Source of the DNA: Spirochaetae bacterium HGW-Spirochaetae-2
GTDB lineage: Bacteria > Spirochaetota > Spirochaetia > Sphaerochaetales > Sphaerochaetaceae
DNA length: 64,000 nt
NCBI GenBank assembly: GCA_002839355.1
Contig: PGXW01000008.1
Span: forward strand, 19,812-83,811
Direction of reading: 5' to 3'
Numbering within the stretch: position 1 is the first letter of the stretch; each line of letters begins with the position of its first letter. A program made the translations under genes and the position numbers. The notes beneath the pieces were generated by a model. It saw only the letters and a list, made by a program, of their open reading frames with translations. It was not told where the DNA came from and searched no databases. This document shows, piece after piece, positions 16,854-26,615 of this stretch.

Positions 16854-18326
16854 ATGAAGAATAGGATATCAGTAGTTGATAAGATTTTCTCAGTGTTTAA
16901 AAGTAGAAGCATAAAAGAGAGGATAAAGATCTCCTACGTGATCATAATCCTTCTGATGATAACACCTCCGGTTATTACCGTTTTTTCGTTTGTTCTCCAA
17001 ATGGTTCGCTATGACCTTATCATAACCAATGTCAGCAAGGCAAACCGACTCAACCAGACAGTAAAGGAGGATATCTCCAACGAGATATGGGATATCGTAG
17101 CTGGAAACAAGAAATTCGATGAAGGCAGCCAGTATGACATAATCAACGGGATCAATGAGAGCCTGGAAGATATCATGAGAACGACTGAAGAGCGAGAGAA
17201 CCGACAGATGCTCGAGGTTGCCGGTCGTGCGGTCGATACACTGAAGCGCAATGTGGACAGGCTGGGGAATCAGATGGCAAACCATTCCCTGGTGAGTGAA
17301 AATGAAGAGAGCCTTGATGAAATCAGAGGAGTCTCCGCCCTTATCTCGGACATCCTTCAGGATTTTATCGTACGTGTGATAGAGTCGGCAACGATAACAA
17401 ACGAGCATCATAAGCGTATTACTTTTGTACTCACGGTCATACAGGTTTTTACCGTGTTCATTGTAACTATCTTCGCAATTTTTACGCAGCGCTCAGTGAC
17501 CACGAGTATCAATAATCCAATAAAAAAACTTGAGAACCTGTCAAAAAGAATTGCCGAGGGAGATTTCACTGCCAGAGTAAAACTTCCTCAGGTAAGTGAG
17601 CTTGATGGTCTGACCGACAACCTGAACATCATGGCAGTCAAGATCCAAGCATTGATCGCAGAGAATGTCAGGGAACAACAAAACCTTCAGAAATCGGAGA
17701 TGAAAGCCCTTCAGGCTCAGATCACACCGCATTTTCTCTATAACACATTCGATACGATAGTCTGGCTTGCCGAAGAAAAGAGAAATGATCAGGTAATTGA
17801 CATAACACGCGCCTTTTCAAGCTTTTTCAGATTATCTCTCAACAAGGGCAAAGACTTTTTGTCGGTCAGCAAGGAATTCGAACATGTCAAAAGCTATCTG
17901 ACCATTCAGAAAATCAGATACCGGGATATCCTGGATTATGAAATTGAGTACCAAAGCGAGATGGCAGACTGTCAAATCTTGAAACTAGTGCTCCAACCTC
18001 TCGTTGAAAACGCATTGTACCATGGAATCAAGAACAAAAGGGGTCGCGGATTGATATCGGTGAAGGGATGGCGTGAAAACGAGCGCCTGTGTTTTTCCGT
18101 GGAAGATAATGGAATCGGCATGACGGAAGAAAAAATTGCAAACATCATCCAGCAGATCAGTGGTTCAGCCGATCCCGAGGATTTGAACAATGTCTATGGG
18201 CTGTATAATGTTAACAAGAGGCTTGAACTGTATTATGATGCAAGCACGAAACTGCAAATAACAAGTCGGTATAAATTGGGCACTACCGTGTATTTCAGTG
18301 TTCCAGAGGTTGGATTCAATGTATAA
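16854..18326 (+). CDS. YesM-type sensor histidine kinase
   Basis: A 490-residue membrane kinase. An N-terminal span lies at about 27-49 and a second near 185-210, with a helical extracytoplasmic region between, followed by HAMP, the His_kinase motif QAQITPHFLYNTFD (H293) and an HATPase with LVENALYHGIKNK and DNGIGM. The ATG follows the upstream TAG by 1 nt; an in-frame GTG at 16842 is an alternative. The extracytoplasmic part is small and lacks a dCache fold that I can see, consistent with sensing through the lipoprotein encoded just upstream. It overlaps the response-regulator gene by 8 bp. Confidence 0.9.
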   Translation: MKNRISVVDKIFSVFKSRSIKERIKISYVIIILLMITPPVITVFSFVLQMVRYDLIITNVSKANRLNQTVKEDISNEIWDIVAGNKKFDEGSQYDIINGINESLEDIMRTTEERENRQMLEVAGRAVDTLKRNVDRLGNQMANHSLVSENEESLDEIRGVSALISDILQDFIVRVIESATITNEHHKRITFVLTVIQVFTVFIVTIFAIFTQRSVTTSINNPIKKLENLSKRIAEGDFTARVKLPQVSELDGLTDNLNIMAVKIQALIAENVREQQNLQKSEMKALQAQITPHFLYNTFDTIVWLAEEKRNDQVIDITRAFSSFFRLSLNKGKDFLSVSKEFEHVKSYLTIQKIRYRDILDYEIEYQSEMADCQILKLVLQPLVENALYHGIKNKRGRGLISVKGWRENERLCFSVEDNGIGMTEEKIANIIQQISGSADPEDLNNVYGLYNVNKRLELYYDASTKLQITSRYKLGTTVYFSVPEVGFNV

Positions 18327-19908
18327 GGTGTTTATTGCAGAAGATGAGATAGTAGTACGTGAAGGGTTGCGAAACAGCATACAGTCGGGGACAGGTCCTT
18401 ATGTCCTTGCAGGTGAAGCTTCAGACGGTGAGATGGCCCTGTCAATTATGAAGGATGTGAAACCGGACATACTGATTACCGATATTAAAATGCCGTTTGT
18501 TGATGGACTTTGCCTTTCAAGAATCATCAAAAAGATACTTCCCTGGATAAAAATAATAATAATCTCAGGTCATGACGAATTCCAGTACGCGCAAGAAGCC
18601 ATATCAATCGGTGTTGACGAATACATGCTCAAACCCATATCCGCCTCAGATATGCTCTCAACACTCAACAAACTGGTAGATACGATCGAACAGGAGAAAA
18701 TGCATCTTTCAAGTATAGAAAATCTGAAACAGCAAGCCCAGTCCAATTCGGACCTGATCAGGGAACGCTGGTTGTGCGACCTGGTAACCGGAATTGTCAA
18801 AACGGAAGATGCGCTTGAGAAAGGAGGTGATATGGGGATAGATTTCATCGCCCATGGGTACCTTGTGGCAATCATCAAGCTCTCCACCTCCGCTGAAAAC
18901 TATTCGGAACTGATTACCGCCAAGCTCCATATAAACAGCCTTGTCGACAATCAGGAAGAGGTGATTTGCTTTTCACAAAGCAGAGATTCCATCATCTTGT
19001 TGTTGATGCAGCTTGAATCCGAATCGATCGAAGAAACCGCTTATACATTGGGACAGGCGATCAAATATGAGATTGAACGATACACCGACTGCATGGTGGC
19101 TATTGGAATAGGCTCTTTGGTTGAACGAATCGGGAGCCTGTCCCAATCATATGCCGATGCGGAAAAAGCCGTGAAATTCTCTGTCAAGACTGGGCAGAAA
19201 CTGATAATCGGAACACATGATCTGAACGCCTTTTCCGAAATTGATTTTTTGAAATTGGACGGAAGCCCCATATCGGAGCGGCTGAAATATGTGAAGAAAT
19301 CAGGTATCGATGAGATCATCACCCAGTATATCGCCATGATAGGCAATAACCCTTTTCAGATCACGCTCACAGGATATTACCTTCTGTGTGATCTTATGGT
19401 GGCGCTATCGAAGATAATTGATGAACTGGGGGGTGTAGTTCAGGAAGTTATGCCATGGTTGTCACATAAAACGCAACTTTCAGAGATAGCGAGCTCAAAA
19501 GAGACCTTCTGTGACGGGGTGAAATTAATCCTAGATACGTTCATAGATTTCAGGGAATCAAAATCAGCGGGAAAATATTATACAATGATCCAGAAAGCAA
19601 AGCAGTATATAGACCTTCATTTCTCCGACCAAGATATTTCCCTGCACTCGGTGGCATCGGTCGTACATGTAAGTCCAAACCATTTCAGTACCATCTTTTC
19701 TCAGGAAACCGGTGAAACCTTCATTGAATATCTTACGCGGGTCCGTATCAACAGATCGAAGGACCTGCTGCTGACGACACCTCTCAGAAGCGCGGACATC
19801 GCGTATGATGTAGGATTTGGAGATCCTCATTATTTCAGTTATATTTTCAAGAAACATACAGGTACTTCCCCCCGGGAATTCAGAACCGGAGGGAAAAGCC
19901 TCATTTGA
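18319..19908 (+). CDS. YesN-type AraC-family response regulator
   Basis: A 529-residue regulator. The receiver domain has D9/D55 equivalents (FIAEDE, ILITDIKMPF) and the conserved lysine in MLKPIS. A long middle part is followed by a C-terminal AraC double helix-turn-helix (SLHSVASVVHVSPNHFSTIFSQ and SADIAYDVGFGDPHYFSYIFKK). I chose the ATG at 18319 with AGAGGT upstream; it overlaps the kinase stop by 8 bp. It likely activates the convergent YtfR-like sugar ABC operon whose last gene ends 22 bp away. The target is inference from position. Confidence 0.92.
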   Translation: MYKVFIAEDEIVVREGLRNSIQSGTGPYVLAGEASDGEMALSIMKDVKPDILITDIKMPFVDGLCLSRIIKKILPWIKIIIISGHDEFQYAQEAISIGVDEYMLKPISASDMLSTLNKLVDTIEQEKMHLSSIENLKQQAQSNSDLIRERWLCDLVTGIVKTEDALEKGGDMGIDFIAHGYLVAIIKLSTSAENYSELITAKLHINSLVDNQEEVICFSQSRDSIILLLMQLESESIEETAYTLGQAIKYEIERYTDCMVAIGIGSLVERIGSLSQSYADAEKAVKFSVKTGQKLIIGTHDLNAFSEIDFLKLDGSPISERLKYVKKSGIDEIITQYIAMIGNNPFQITLTGYYLLCDLMVALSKIIDELGGVVQEVMPWLSHKTQLSEIASSKETFCDGVKLILDTFIDFRESKSAGKYYTMIQKAKQYIDLHFSDQDISLHSVASVVHVSPNHFSTIFSQETGETFIEYLTRVRINRSKDLLLTTPLRSADIAYDVGFGDPHYFSYIFKKHTGTSPREFRTGGKSLI

Positions 19909-19930
19909 AGCACTAGTCTCTCTGCAGACT

Positions 19931-21028
19931 TCACGGCTCCCTTTGGTCCCCGGTCTGTTCCTTGCCTGACAGTCGCAGCCAAGGTGGTAGCGCTATGCTG
20001 AATCTCCTCCTGTCACGTAGCGACATGATGACGCTTTGCAGCACTATGAAGAAATACAGCAAAAGGCCGCTTACCATTGCTTGGAAGTTTGATTGAACTC
20101 CCGCTGCACGGATCAGTTCATTGATTACCAGAAGCGTCAATGTACCTATTGGCGCCCCCAGCAAGTTCCCCACTCCACCATTGAGCAGTGTTCCACCAAT
20201 GATAGCCGAGGCGATTGCTTTCATTTCGGCTCCTGCCGCATTTCCAACATTGCCGGCCCCTGTTGTCATTATGTACACAAACCCTGCGATACCGGCTGTC
20301 AATCCACTTACCACATAGGTGATGAAAATCGTTCTCTTTACGTTGATGCCGAGCATCATTGCGCTATGACTATTGCCACCGACGGCGTAGACATTACGCC
20401 CAAAACGCGACCACTTCATCAAGGAGGCAAGGATGACCAGAAGTACCACAACAATTACCGTACCAAGTTTTATTTCACTCGGGATGAAAACACCCAATCT
20501 GTTTTTCGTACCAAGCCATGCAATCACTATATCAAAATCCCTCAACCCCACGAATGCAGGCATAGTCACATTGATCGGATCTTTATGGAGTGTCGTCAAT
20601 AGTCCCTGTGCCAAGAACAACCCTGACAACGTAATGATAAACGGTTGAATCTCAAGATAGGCTATAAGATATCCTTGCAGGATTCCGAATGCGATACCTA
20701 TGCCCAATGCAACAAGGACGGCACCCCAGACGCTCCCCATCTTGGATTCCAGAAAGACGGCACAGGCCATTGTCACCAACCCGCATACTGCACCTATAGA
20801 GATATCGATACCGCCCCCGATCATGACAATACACAAACCAAGTGTCATGATGATGAGTGGAGCATTTAGATTGAACAAGTCAAAAAACGTCTGAAACTGC
20901 AAAAAACTGTTTGGAAAACTGATGATTGCAAACAGATACATCACCACAAATATGACCGCAGCTATGAGAAACAGAATATTCGAGTTCGATAGTCTTGCTT
21001 TTGGTTTGAACACGTTCACAGATGCCAT
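19931..21028 (-). CDS. Sugar ABC permease, YjfF/RbsC type
   Basis: A 365-residue inner-membrane permease with about ten spans. The family signature GLCIVMIGGGIDISIGAVCGL and the GGTLLNGGVGNLLGAPIG block are clear. A strong AGGAGGAA site precedes the ATG, which comes 1 nt after the stop of the upstream permease. It is the last gene of the ABC operon. With the YtfT-like partner it forms the channel for the sugar bound by the YtfQ-like proteins. Confidence 0.9.
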   Translation of the reverse strand: MASVNVFKPKARLSNSNILFLIAAVIFVVMYLFAIISFPNSFLQFQTFFDLFNLNAPLIIMTLGLCIVMIGGGIDISIGAVCGLVTMACAVFLESKMGSVWGAVLVALGIGIAFGILQGYLIAYLEIQPFIITLSGLFLAQGLLTTLHKDPINVTMPAFVGLRDFDIVIAWLGTKNRLGVFIPSEIKLGTVIVVVLLVILASLMKWSRFGRNVYAVGGNSHSAMMLGINVKRTIFITYVVSGLTAGIAGFVYIMTTGAGNVGNAAGAEMKAIASAIIGGTLLNGGVGNLLGAPIGTLTLLVINELIRAAGVQSNFQAMVSGLLLYFFIVLQSVIMSLRDRRRFSIALPPWLRLSGKEQTGDQREP

Positions 21029-21029
21029 C

Positions 21030-22118
21030 CTATTCCTCCTCCTTCTCGGCAATATATGTGGTGGAAAGGGCACTCTCCTTGGGTTGGCTTAGAGAAAGTC
21101 TCCAGGTTCGAACCCGGTCCAAAGCTTTCTTCATGAAAACCCTGACTACAGGCGATGAAACCACCATGAGAATGATAATGAAGACCGCCTTGAAGACCTT
21201 GATGGTTGCGGGTTCTATCTCCAGCCTAAGCAGAGTCCTGTTCAGCATCTCTATGGTATACGCACCGATTATGGAACCGGTAATGCTGAATTTTCCACCG
21301 ATCAGCGAGTTTCCGCCTATTGCCACAGCCAGAATCGCATCCATCATAATAAGTTTGAGCAAGTTGACGCTGTCGTGACGCCCTGCCTTGTTCACTGCGA
21401 TGAAACCTGCGACTGCAGTACAGATTCCCATAATCAAGAAGGTGAGAAATATAATTTTCTTCGGATTTATACCATTCAGACGTGCAGCATTCGGGTTGAT
21501 TCCAACCGTCTCCACATAGAGCCTGAGATTCGTAGTCTTGAACAGTACTGCAACGAGAGCGATGAAAACAACAGTTAGGATTATTGGAGTCTGTATCGGT
21601 ACTCCAGGAATTACCGTGCCTATGTGATTCGATATATCGTTGGCCAGAATGGGAGATAATTTCCCGTCAATCATAAAGGCTATTGACCTGCCCCCCGTAA
21701 ACAGTATGAGGGATGCCACCATTGGCTGAACCTTGAATACTGAAACCAGAGTACCGTTGAATGCGCCAAGAAACAAACCTACAACGCAACTCAAGAGGAA
21801 ACCCACCACTATGGTAAGCAGTGTGACCTCACCGGCTTGCAGGACATACTGGACAAATACGGCGGAAGTGATGGTGGCACTTACCCCTATGCTGATGTCC
21901 TGTCCTCGTGAAGCTGCAGTCACCAAAGTCATACCAATGGAAAGGATGACCAACTCGGAGGCTCCAAACAAGATATTCGGTATATTCCCGTAGAATGCTC
22001 CGTTTACCATGGTAATGCGGAAATAATCAGCACCCTTTATCAGATTGATGATAATGAGCAGCGTCATAACCGAGATGGGAAGAACCAGGTGGGAAAAGCT
22101 CTTTGTCAATTTGTGCAT
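21030..22118 (-). CDS. Sugar ABC permease, YtfT/RbsC type
   Basis: A 362-residue permease with the signature LSIGMTLVTAASRGQDISIG, here with RGQD in place of the more usual GGID-type residues, as in YtfT. GGNSLIGGKFSITGSIIGA is the second conserved block. I chose the ATG at 22118 with AGGAAAG upstream, which overlaps the end of the ATPase gene by 13 bp; longer readings run back through the ATPase. It couples with the two-domain ATPase encoded upstream. Confidence 0.9.
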   Translation of the reverse strand: MHKLTKSFSHLVLPISVMTLLIIINLIKGADYFRITMVNGAFYGNIPNILFGASELVILSIGMTLVTAASRGQDISIGVSATITSAVFVQYVLQAGEVTLLTIVVGFLLSCVVGLFLGAFNGTLVSVFKVQPMVASLILFTGGRSIAFMIDGKLSPILANDISNHIGTVIPGVPIQTPIILTVVFIALVAVLFKTTNLRLYVETVGINPNAARLNGINPKKIIFLTFLIMGICTAVAGFIAVNKAGRHDSVNLLKLIMMDAILAVAIGGNSLIGGKFSITGSIIGAYTIEMLNRTLLRLEIEPATIKVFKAVFIIILMVVSSPVVRVFMKKALDRVRTWRLSLSQPKESALSTTYIAEKEEE

Positions 22119-23623
22119 ATATTCTTTCCTCCCTGTGCTATCACGTTCATTACATCGGTTTCCGTCAATTCCGTTCCTTTGAGTTCCCCCACGATCTCGC
22201 GGTCTTTCATGACTATCAAACGGGAACAAGTTCGAATCATCTCGTCAATTTCTGAAGAGATGAATGTCAGACTCATCCCTTGATTAGCGAGTTTGATCAC
22301 AAGTTTCTGAATCTCGACCTTGGTTCCAACATCAATCCCACGGGTTGGTTCATCCAGAATCAGGAACTCCGGGTTGGTGAGTAGCCAGCGGGCCAGGATG
22401 ACTTTCTGCTGGTTGCCTCCAGAAAGAGATTTGATTGGTGTGTTGGGAGAAGGAGTCTTGATATTCAACTTCTTAATATACTCTTCGGCAAATGTCTGTG
22501 CCTGTTTTAATGAAAAAGGTTTGAAAAAGCCTTTCAGAACCTGCAGTGTCAGAATAATATTGTCGCGTACCGACAAATCATCCACTATTCCATCGCCTTT
22601 GCGGTCCTCCGGCAAATAACCTATTCCTTGTTTCATAGCTTGTAGGGGTGTTTTGATCTTCACCCGCTTACCCTTCATCCTCACTTCACCACCAGTCACC
22701 TTGTCTGCGGCAAAAATTGCACGGGCACTTTCACTGCGTCCGGAACCGAGCAGACCGGCGAACCCGTTGACCTCACCTCGTTGAACGACAAAGTTGAAGG
22801 GTCTTACCCCTGCAGCACTCGAAAGCCCTATCCCCTCAAAGACAGGAATGGAAGTGTCGGATACAATCGGCTCATGTTTTTTAATTTTTGTGATATCCTC
22901 AAGCACATTACCCAGCATCTTCGAGATTAGTTCGATTTGGGAAAGCGAGGTTGTTTCATATTCGCCGACCAGCTTTCCATTGCGAAGCACAGTAATCCTG
23001 TCGCTGATTTCGAATACCTGTTCGAGAAAGTGAGTTATAAAGATAATTCCCACGCCCCGGGCTTTCAGCTCACGCATGAGTTTAAAGAGTTTATGTACCT
23101 CGTCTTCGTCAAGAGAGGACGTTGGCTCGTCCAGTATGAGAATCTTGCACTCCATATCGACTGCGCGGGCGATCGCAATCATCTGCTGTACCGCAAGCGA
23201 GCAGCTTGTAAGTTCCTGGACTGGGCTTGCCGGAATACCGAGGGAATCAAGCAATTGTCCCGCTTTTTCATTCATCTGCTTCCAATTGACGACTGGGCTA
23301 TGACTACGGCCGATAAACATATTCTCAGCCACAGTCAAATTGGGACACAGCATTATCTCCTGATAGACCGTACCTATTCCCTTGTTCTGCGCTTCTTCCG
23401 GTGCCTTGAAATGGATAGGCTCTCCCTGCAAGGTAATTAAGCCGGCATCTTTTTCGTAGACCCCGGTAATGACTTTTATCAGTGTGGACTTGCCCGCCCC
23501 GTTTTCGCCCATGAGAGCATGGATCTCACCCTTTCGGAGCTTGAAGTCCACGCTATCCAGAGCTTTGACCCCAGGAAATGATTTGCTGATATCCTTCATT
23601 TCGAGTATGGTTTCTGACAACAA
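22106..23623 (-). CDS. Two-domain sugar ABC ATPase, YtfR/MglA type
   Basis: A 505-residue duplicated ATPase. Domain 1 has Walker A GENGAGKST, a degenerate signature (LTSCSLAVQQ) and Walker B LILDEPTSSLD. Domain 2 has the expected degenerate Walker A (GLLGSGRSESA), intact LSGGNQQK and LILDEPTRGID. The second domain's loss of the P-loop lysine is normal for this family. It lies between the binding-protein gene, from which a strong intercistronic hairpin separates it, and the two permeases. Confidence 0.93.
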   Translation of the reverse strand: MLSETILEMKDISKSFPGVKALDSVDFKLRKGEIHALMGENGAGKSTLIKVITGVYEKDAGLITLQGEPIHFKAPEEAQNKGIGTVYQEIMLCPNLTVAENMFIGRSHSPVVNWKQMNEKAGQLLDSLGIPASPVQELTSCSLAVQQMIAIARAVDMECKILILDEPTSSLDEDEVHKLFKLMRELKARGVGIIFITHFLEQVFEISDRITVLRNGKLVGEYETTSLSQIELISKMLGNVLEDITKIKKHEPIVSDTSIPVFEGIGLSSAAGVRPFNFVVQRGEVNGFAGLLGSGRSESARAIFAADKVTGGEVRMKGKRVKIKTPLQAMKQGIGYLPEDRKGDGIVDDLSVRDNIILTLQVLKGFFKPFSLKQAQTFAEEYIKKLNIKTPSPNTPIKSLSGGNQQKVILARWLLTNPEFLILDEPTRGIDVGTKVEIQKLVIKLANQGMSLTFISSEIDEMIRTCSRLIVMKDREIVGELKGTELTETDVMNVIAQGGKNICTN

Positions 23624-23658
23624 TCAAAGATCTCCTTTTACCGATACGGTACAAGCCA

Positions 23659-23699
23659 AGTGCGGTGCGGTAGGCAGAACCATATCCGCGCACCGCACT
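23659..23699 (-). terminator. Intercistronic hairpin after the sugar-binding protein gene
   Basis: AGTGCGGTGCG pairs with CGCACCGCACT over an 11-bp GC-rich stem with no T run. As after the binding-protein gene at 8399, it probably keeps binding-protein mRNA in excess over transporter mRNA. Confidence 0.55.
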
Positions 23700-23740
23700 G
23701 CACACTTACCATTGTTGTGATTGTAAATTCTTACAAATAG

Positions 23741-24727
23741 CTACCTTGTGATTACACCTTTACCAGGATCCGCATTGATTCCCCATTTCGCGATAAGTTC
23801 ATCGGTAATCGTTTCAGTAGTTAAGAGCAATTCTTCCTGGTAGACAATTCCGCTAGGTATATTACCACTCTTGATCCATTTTGAGATCTCAGCTGCCTGA
23901 CGTGGATTACATTGCATATCGGCATCCCAGTAACCAGCCTGTACATTTCTCAGTGCAAATCGGTTAAAGTCAAATCCAATGATTTTGACCTTGCCGCCCT
24001 TGCCATGACTGATTCCAGCCGCCTGGAGTGCCTGAACAGCACCTTGTGCCATACCATCGTTTTGTGCGTAGATTACGTTGAAATCCTTGCCTGCGGCAAT
24101 TGCTGCTTCAACAACTTTACGGGCTTCTTCAAGACTCCAGCTATCTCCACCCGTTCCATCGGCAACTATGTTGAGTTTCCCCTTTCTTGCGGCATCGAGC
24201 ACGGCTGCACTCCGGCCTATCTCAGCTGCAGAACCCATCTGCCCGCGAATAAGGATCAGATTAATCTTGTCGAGACCTAGGCTCAACACCCATTCCACAG
24301 CTTTCTCACCTTCATACGCCATGTCCGAGAGAATTGCCGCCTGGTAATTGGCTTTGTCCGTATCAATCGCACGGTCAAAGAGAATGACCTGTATACCTGC
24401 ATCCTTCGCAGATTTTAAGGTATCATCCCATCCAGAAGCGTTTGCTGCTGAGATTAAAAGGTAGTCCACTCCGTCTCGAATGTACCCTTTTGCGGCAGCG
24501 ATCTGCTCGCTGTTGTCGAGTGTGTTGGTCTGTTTTGCATCATAGCCGTTAGCTACTGAGAACACATTGTTCATGTCTTCAACATTAGCTTGCCGATATC
24601 CGGATTCTTCTGGTGGCAGATTGACGATACCCACCTTGATTAAACCAGACTCTTTCTGACCAGCGGCAAATAGAACACCCGACCCCAGTATAACCAGAAT
24701 CATTAAAATACCTAGAGTTTTTTTCAT
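23741..24727 (-). CDS. Sugar ABC substrate-binding protein (Peripla_BP_4)
   Basis: A 328-residue periplasmic binding protein. The signal peptide runs MKKTLGILMILVILGSGVLFAAGQKES. The mature part has the YtfQ/RbsB pattern: VGIVNLPPEESGYRQANVEDM, DYLLISAANASGW, VILFDRAID, YAQNDGMAQGAVQAL and IIGFDFNRFALRNV. AGGAGG precedes the ATG. It is the first gene of the minus-strand operon with the YtfR/YtfT/YjfF-like genes. A second related binding lipoprotein, encoded at 15833, is dedicated to the sensor, giving the locus one transport and one signalling receptor. Confidence 0.92.
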   Translation of the reverse strand: MKKTLGILMILVILGSGVLFAAGQKESGLIKVGIVNLPPEESGYRQANVEDMNNVFSVANGYDAKQTNTLDNSEQIAAAKGYIRDGVDYLLISAANASGWDDTLKSAKDAGIQVILFDRAIDTDKANYQAAILSDMAYEGEKAVEWVLSLGLDKINLILIRGQMGSAAEIGRSAAVLDAARKGKLNIVADGTGGDSWSLEEARKVVEAAIAAGKDFNVIYAQNDGMAQGAVQALQAAGISHGKGGKVKIIGFDFNRFALRNVQAGYWDADMQCNPRQAAEISKWIKSGNIPSGIVYQEELLLTTETITDELIAKWGINADPGKGVITR

Positions 24728-25063
24728 GTTCTCCTCCTTTTAAGGAATCATAAAAATTTGGATAGTAGTGTAGCGGCAACGCCGCATCTATACCTAGAAT
24801 CCTAAGGCCGGCTATTTCAGAAGTACATGAAGTATTCTCTCGAGTTTGGTATGATATTTTACGCTTTCAAGACAGATTTTGAGGAAGGAAAAAAAAGGTT
24901 GGATATTTTATTTCAAACTTTCAATTTTTTCCGATAGCTGATGGACTGTTCACGATAAGACCGGTATGTGCACCAAAGTCAATCTTCAGTGGGATACAAA
25001 TAATGATATCCGAAATAGATGCTCGATCAAGAACGAAGTAATCGAAATCCTGAAAATAGTGTT
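24728..25063. other. Intergenic region with ABC operon leader
   Basis: The region between the LacI stop and the binding-protein start. On the minus strand it contains a GCGGC-GTT-GCCGC leader hairpin (24773-24785) and an imperfect palindrome CCTAGAATCCTAAGG (24793-24807). I see no convincing consensus promoter, which would fit activator dependence. The left half is AT-rich. No gene is present. Confidence 0.45.
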
Positions 25064-26125
25064 TTAGACACAATCCTCTTCGAAGTCCCCTGAATGGTTA
25101 TAGGTATATGAATTGTCGTCCTGAATATTCTCGGGTAACAAAATGTCGATGGGAATAAGAATGTTCTTGTCTGGTTTTTGGTTCAAGATACCCATTCGGT
25201 ACAATTGATAGATAGCCGTGTATCCTTGAAACTCTGGACGCTGTGAAATAAGGCAATCAACCTTGCCTTCCAGCATCGCTGTACGGTTTTGTTCCACTAT
25301 ATCATATCCGATAATGATTGTTTGGTTCTTCCGTCCTAGTAAAACGATTCGATCCGCAAAACGGATTACCGCATTGTTAACGATAAAAATACCCCGTATA
25401 TCATTGTGCTGAAGATACATATTCTCTATTGCCAGTTCCCCGTCCTTATCTGAAGTTGTTTCGATTTCCAGGATGTGATAATCAGGATTGTTTGCGAAGT
25501 ATGATTTGAATCCTCTTGCACGTTCAGATGAATTATATGCACTCTTATGGGTTTGGATGACAATGTATGTTCCACCCCCCGGACTGAGGAGTTTCATCAT
25601 CCTTCCAGCCAAGAAACCTCCCCTAAATGGATTTTGAGCAACAGTAAACACTGCTTTTGCACAGGGAAGGGGAGCGTCGATGAATGCATATGGAAGCTGG
25701 GGATACTTGTCTATCAGTGCGGAGGTCTCTTCAGGAAGAAGTGGGGCAAGGAGGACTGCATCAATTTTCTTCTGGAACAGAATGTCTCCCGCCATTACAA
25801 AGGATTTCGGATTCCTTCTGTCATATTCCATCAATTCGATTGAAACGGCTAGCTGTGACAATTCCTTAACGGCTTTGAGTACCCCATCATACATAAGCCG
25901 CCAATACCCGAACTCAGAGTGAAGTGATGGGATAATCACCCCTATGGTATACTTCTTACTCAACTTGAGATTTCTTGCAAACGCGTTGGGTTGGTAATTG
26001 TGATCCTTCACAATTTGCATGACCTTTTCGATGGTCTTCGGTGCAACCCGGCCTCGGGCATGAAGTACTCTGTCTACTGTACCGATGGATACATCGGCAA
26101 GTTTGGCAATTTCGGCAATGGTCAT
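25064..26125 (-). CDS. LacI-family transcriptional regulator
   Basis: A 353-residue regulator with N-terminal LacI helix-turn-helix (TIAEIAKLADVSIGTVDRVLHARGRVAPKT) and hinge, then a Peripla_BP-like sensor domain with VIIPSLHSEFGYWRLMYDGV and IFIVNNAVIRFADRI. The VDRVLH wording, instead of VSRVLN, marks the subgroup that binds sugars through a YtfQ/RbsB-like core. It lies directly upstream of, and in the same direction as, the YtfQ-like ABC operon, so it is the obvious repressor candidate. A palindrome just upstream of its own start suggests autoregulation. Confidence 0.92.
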   Translation of the reverse strand: MTIAEIAKLADVSIGTVDRVLHARGRVAPKTIEKVMQIVKDHNYQPNAFARNLKLSKKYTIGVIIPSLHSEFGYWRLMYDGVLKAVKELSQLAVSIELMEYDRRNPKSFVMAGDILFQKKIDAVLLAPLLPEETSALIDKYPQLPYAFIDAPLPCAKAVFTVAQNPFRGGFLAGRMMKLLSPGGGTYIVIQTHKSAYNSSERARGFKSYFANNPDYHILEIETTSDKDGELAIENMYLQHNDIRGIFIVNNAVIRFADRIVLLGRKNQTIIIGYDIVEQNRTAMLEGKVDCLISQRPEFQGYTAIYQLYRMGILNQKPDKNILIPIDILLPENIQDDNSYTYNHSGDFEEDCV

Positions 26126-26153
26126 GTAAGTTCTCCAGCTTTCACAAATTATG

Positions 26154-26171
26154 TGTTAAACGTTAACGTAC
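26154..26171. promoter_or_regulatory. Candidate LacI-type operator
   Basis: The perfect 10-bp palindrome ACGTTAACGT (26160-26169) lies within GTTAAACGTTAACGTAC about 35 bp upstream of the lacI-type start, a usual position for autorepression. Confidence 0.5.
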
Positions 26172-26401
26172 AATTTTGCGATAAGTCAAGCAATTAATCT
26201 TGGTTGCATATGAAAGAACAGATCTTGTAAATAGTTAATTATAATGAATTTATAAAATATTTGCTAGAATATATACAACAAATATGGTTTGGATATCCAT
26301 TGTAGCGTTATCGTAACCGACAAGTACTTGCAACTCCGTTTAGATTAAACATAGATTTAAAGTTAGATTAATCTTTGCCAAACACCTGATGATGGTTATT
26401 G

Positions 26402-26420
26402 CAAAACCGGTATCTGGCAC
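26402..26420 (+). repeat. Three-palindrome repeat, end fragment
   Basis: CAAAACCGGTATCTGGCAC retains part of the centre and one end motif. It forms the left border of the duplicated TetR fragment. Confidence 0.5.
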
Positions 26421-26422
26421 TT

Positions 26423-26545
26423 TCAACGTTTCTCGATCTCCAAGACAATCCGCTCGAGGTCCCGCGCAAACAATTCATCCCCGTTGGGAAAGAACGGTGG
26501 TAACCGATGACCCGGTTTCCACCATCCTGAGTCACTGGACTCTGG
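26423..26545 (-). pseudogene. Duplicated 3' fragment of the TetR gene
   Basis: On the minus strand it encodes GHRLPPFFPNGDELFARDLE and IVLEIEKR followed by a stop, almost identical to the C terminus of the TetR protein at 11712-12416. The copy starts abruptly after the sequence CTGGACTCTGG, where copy D of the second repeat family takes over. The rest of the TetR gene is missing. It is flanked on both sides by repeat sequence, so duplication or recombination through the repeats is likely. Confidence 0.85.
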
Positions 26546-26547
26546 AA

Positions 26548-26606
26548 AAGCTGGCGCAGCCTTCCTTTTTCCCAAAAACATCACCTGAAAAACACGAAGA
26601 AACAAC
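26548..26606 (+). repeat. Second repeat family, copy D (partial)
   Basis: AGCTGGCGCAGCCTTCC, TTTTTCCC, ACATCACCTGAAA and GAAGAAACAA are shared with the copy at 11543. The upstream half of the repeat is missing, replaced by the TetR fragment. Confidence 0.7.
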
Positions 26607-26615
26607 TACCAGTAA

